A stretch of DNA of 64,000 bases from JAMLHH01 sp964653095 (GTDB lineage Bacteria; Bacteroidota; Bacteroidia; Chitinophagales; JADIYW01), in NCBI GenBank assembly GCA_964653095.1, contig CAZZEH010000013.1:27799-91798 (forward strand). Direction: 5' to 3'. Positions 62,275 to 64,000 of this stretch are shown here, one piece after another. The position numbers and the translations under genes are program-made. The notes under the pieces were generated by a model. It ran no database searches and had not been told where the DNA came from. It saw nothing but the letters and a program-made list of their open reading frames with translations. The first letter of the stretch is position 1; the number at the start of each line of letters is the position of its first letter.

Positions 62275-62681
62275 ATGAATAAAATTGCTTATATAACTAT
62301 TGCTCTTATACTAATTTTTTCGTGTAAGGAGATGATAAAAGATCAAATAAAACATGATGCTATTAATGATTCATTAGGATCTATAATGTCTCTTTCAGAT
62401 TTTGATGAGGTTGCAAATCAGAACTGGTTCACAAATACGCAATATGGGTTGTCTTTTGAGAGCCCTAAACGGATGAGAGAAGCCTTATTCTATTCCAAAT
62501 GGAACAGAAGAGTATGTATATGATGTAACTTTTTATACATTTCATGATGATAATAGGCTTAATTCGTAATCTGATATTTAAAGGTTACACTGTTGTTTTT
62601 AAAATAAATAGAAATCAAATAGAAGTTTTTGGATTGACTAAGTACCAAAGTAACCCTACTGATACTAGCGAGGATTTTTAA
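62275..62681 (+). pseudogene. Frameshifted small lipoprotein gene remnant
   Basis: Starts with a lipoprotein signal (IAYITIALILIFSC, Cys at the lipobox). The first frame runs to a stop at 62523 and its last residues (KWNRRVCI) look out of place. From about 62485 another frame reads IPNGTEEYVYDVTFYTFHDD, and from about 62570 a third reads FKGYTVVFKINRNQIEVFGL and ends at 62681. Joined, these give a plausible lipoprotein of about 135 residues, so at least two frameshifts separate the parts. The remnant lies in the AT-rich accessory block. Original function unknown. Confidence 0.6.
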
Positions 62682-62722
62682 GATTTAAAGCATTGATTTT
62701 TCGGCGCATTGAGTCCGATTTT

Positions 62723-62791
62723 CTATAATTTCAAAAACTCATGGAAGTTTTCTCTGTGAATGACTTTTACCTCTGCATCATAATTCCGGGT
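62723..62791 (-). pseudogene. Copy of the 3' end of a DUF4143 ATPase gene (69 bp)
   Basis: On the minus strand it encodes the last 22 residues and stop of the protein ending at 63522: TRNYDAEVKVIHRE-FHEFLKL. It matches 63522-63590 at 64 of 69 positions. No rest of the gene is present upstream of it, so it is a remnant. See the entry at 63522-63590. Confidence 0.85.
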
Positions 62792-62863
62792 GACAGCCAT
62801 TACAAGAATAAAACTCCCTGTGCTTCAATATTTTTCATTATCTTTAATTGAGAATGAATAGCA

Positions 62864-63109
62864 ATGAGTACCATAGAGTTGAAAAACAAACTGCACCATC
62901 TCATCTCAGATACTGAGGATGTAGGCTTATTGGAAGAGGTGCTGAAAGTTCTTACGTATAAACAAGCTCAAGAAGATTGGTGGAATCAAATTCCTCATGC
63001 ACTTCAACAGCGTATAAGAGACAGTGCATCTCAGGCAGATGCAGATAATTTGATGCCTCATTCTGAAGTGAGAGAAAGAATTAACAACCTGCTATACAAA
63101 AATGAGTAG
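62864..63109 (+). CDS. Antitoxin of a ParE-type toxin-antitoxin pair
   Basis: 81 residues, all-helical: MSTIELKNKLHHLISDTEDVG LLEEVLKVL, then LQQRIRDSASQADADNLMPHSEVRERINNLL. The C-terminal layout (...PHSEV..RI) is typical of the small Bacteroidota addiction-module antitoxins that pair with ParE/RelE toxins. It overlaps the toxin start by eight bases (63102-63109), so the pair is translationally coupled. It should neutralise the toxin and repress the operon, but no HTH can be named from the sequence. Confidence 0.78.
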   Translation: MSTIELKNKLHHLISDTEDVGLLEEVLKVLTYKQAQEDWWNQIPHALQQRIRDSASQADADNLMPHSEVRERINNLLYKNE

Positions 63110-63401
63110 CAGGAAAGAGACTTATCATTTGTTATGGACTCCCGATGCTGAATTATCATTTTCTGTAATCCTTAATTGGATAATTGATAATTGGGGTTTA
63201 ATAGCTGCTCAGAAATTTGACTCGAACATAGAGAACAGCCTGGAGATATTAAGTACCAACCCTTTTATAGGAGAAGTCTCTGAACGAACTGGATTTAGGA
63301 AGCTTGTCATACATAAAAACACATCCATTATTTATAAGATTATAGAAGATAAGGTTGAGTTGGTATTTTTTGTTGATAATAGGATGAATCATCTTTTTTG
63401 A
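63102..63401 (+). CDS. ParE/RelE-family toxin
   Basis: 99 residues of the ParE/RelE fold: LLWTPDAELSFSVILNWIID (the first helices), a central helix ending NSLEILSTNPFIGEVSERTG (the conserved NPxxG..... region), and C-terminal strands RKLVIHKNTSIIYKIIEDKVELVFFVDNR. The order helix-helix-strands and F.RK...Y.I...I.L.....R fit ParE (gyrase-targeting) better than RelE (ribosomal mRNA cleaving), but the two cannot be separated by eye. Follows its antitoxin with an eight-base overlap. Followed by an inverted repeat at 63436-63473. Confidence 0.82.
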   Translation: MSSRKETYHLLWTPDAELSFSVILNWIIDNWGLIAAQKFDSNIENSLEILSTNPFIGEVSERTGFRKLVIHKNTSIIYKIIEDKVELVFFVDNRMNHLF

Positions 63402-63435
63402 TTCTGTCCGAACTTCCCAATTCACCAATTATTAT

Positions 63436-63473
63436 AATATTATGTGAATTAACTCACGTAAAAACATAATATT
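63436..63473. repeat. Imperfect inverted repeat after the toxin gene
   Basis: Outer arms AATATTATG / CATAATATT (9 pairs), inner GTGA / TCAC around ATTAAC. Could be a terminator in either direction for the toxin gene and the DUF4143 fragment, or a binding site; no T run follows on the plus strand. Confidence 0.45.
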
Positions 63474-63521
63474 TTGTGAAACCTCAAATTAGAAGTTACA
63501 TCCTTAGAGGGTCAGCACCGC

Positions 63522-63590
63522 CTATAATTTTAAAAACTCATGGAAGTTTTCACGGTGAATCACTTTTACCTCTGCATCGTAATTCCGGGT
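63522..63590 (-). repeat. 69-bp direct repeat, second copy
   Basis: The stop codon and last 22 codons of the DUF4143 fragment, repeated at 62723-62791 (64 of 69 positions identical) in the same orientation, on the far side of the toxin-antitoxin pair. Confidence 0.88.
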
Positions 63591-63938
63591 AAAAGATTTT
63601 GAAATCTTTGCTTTTTTGCTCGGATTCCATTTGAATTCGTAGGCAGTAATTTTACCATCGCGTTCTTCGATATAGTCTATTTCCTGTTGTTGAGTGGTTC
63701 TCCAAAAATAACTTGCTGCATAGTTATTGGCATAATGATTTCTTTTCAGCCGTTCAGAGACTAAGTAGTTTTCCCAAAGTGCACCAACATCATCTCTCAG
63801 TTGAATTGGATTGTAATTGTAGATGAGTGCATTTCTGACTCCGTTATCATAAAAATAAAACTTTCTGCTTTTCTTTATTTCGTTTCTGAGATTTCGGCTA
63901 AATGCATTTAAAGGGAAAATAACATAACTCAACTGCAA
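63522..63938 (-). pseudogene. C-terminal part of a DUF4143-type ATPase (broken gene)
   Basis: 138 codons showing the DUF4143 C-terminal domain that follows an AAA_14 ATPase: FPLNAFSRNLRNEIKKSRKFYFYDNGVRNALIYNY, DDVGALWENYLVSERLKRNH, YFWRTTQQQEIDYIEERDGKITAYEFKWNPSKKAK. Whole proteins have about 380-400 residues, with the ATPase in front. Here an in-frame TAA at 63948-63950, three codons upstream of the first possible start (TTG at 63938), cuts the frame, and the preceding ~50 bases to the window edge read in this frame as LSVNLQLT then the stop. So either a frameshift or nonsense mutation broke the gene, or only the C-terminal domain is left. The first half lies outside the window. Confidence 0.7.
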
Positions 63939-64000
63939 CAGATAGTGTTATGTTAACTGTAAATTGACGGATAAAGTCGTCTGAGTTTTTGCCTTGCATC

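Noticed and set aside
1..64000. tRNA, rRNA or tmRNA genes
   Set aside because: I looked through the intergenic stretches on both strands and found no cloverleaf or rRNA-like sequence; a tRNAscan or Infernal run would be decisive.

Overview
The window looks like chromosomal DNA of a member of the phylum Bacteroidota. Evidence: C-terminal type IX secretion (T9SS) sorting domains on three large secreted proteins, a PD40/OmpA-family protein, FISUMP and DUF4249-type lipoproteins, a TonB-dependent receptor locus, and several promoter -7 boxes of the Bacteroidota form TAnnTTTG lying 25-31 bases before start codons. Order and genus cannot be told from the sequence. The left edge cuts argininosuccinate lyase. 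The right edge falls in a broken DUF4143 ATPase gene.

Layout. 1-15.9 kb is mostly housekeeping: argH (partial), an OmpA-family envelope protein, an AMACR-like CoA enzyme, a polytopic membrane protein, metG, a small anchored protein, a copper P-type ATPase, a 2-oxoacid dehydrogenase E2, a YpfJ-type metallopeptidase, an MBL-fold hydrolase and DoxX. 16-36 kb is surface and secretion territory: a GH88/105 hydrolase with a disrupted signal peptide, a T9SS-sorted secreted protein, a broken DUF4249 lipoprotein, a 3306-residue repeat protein (leucine-rich repeats, five beta-helix modules, GCDS repeats, T9SS tail), a TPR-LuxR-type sensor/regulator, a FISUMP lipoprotein and a Kelch/LamG/BspA-repeat protein. 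A complete ISL3-family insertion sequence (36197-37482, with an 8-bp target duplication) lies directly upstream of the last of these and appears to split its promoter.

37.7-53.5 kb returns to core functions (priA, thioesterase, class III aminotransferase, gcvP, acyl-CoA ligase, a holin-like membrane protein, clpB), interrupted at 42.6-44.7 kb by a two-gene restriction-modification module. That module lies between two related imperfect palindromes whose outer cores resemble integron attC boxes. 53.7-57.2 kb is a three-gene locus that I read as copper acquisition: a small Cys-rich membrane protein, a Met/His-rich lipoprotein, and a TonB-dependent receptor carrying both halves of the CxxxM-HxM copper site known from OprC. 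A strong hairpin sits just before the receptor start. 57.2-60.8 kb holds rpsO-pnp and a family 9 glycosyltransferase.

The right end (60.9-64 kb) is accessory: an XRE regulator followed by a 41-bp palindrome, small AT-rich unknown genes, a frameshifted lipoprotein remnant, and a ParE-type toxin-antitoxin pair lying between two 69-bp copies of the 3' end of a DUF4143 ATPase gene.

All family calls come from reading motifs by eye. No database search was run.
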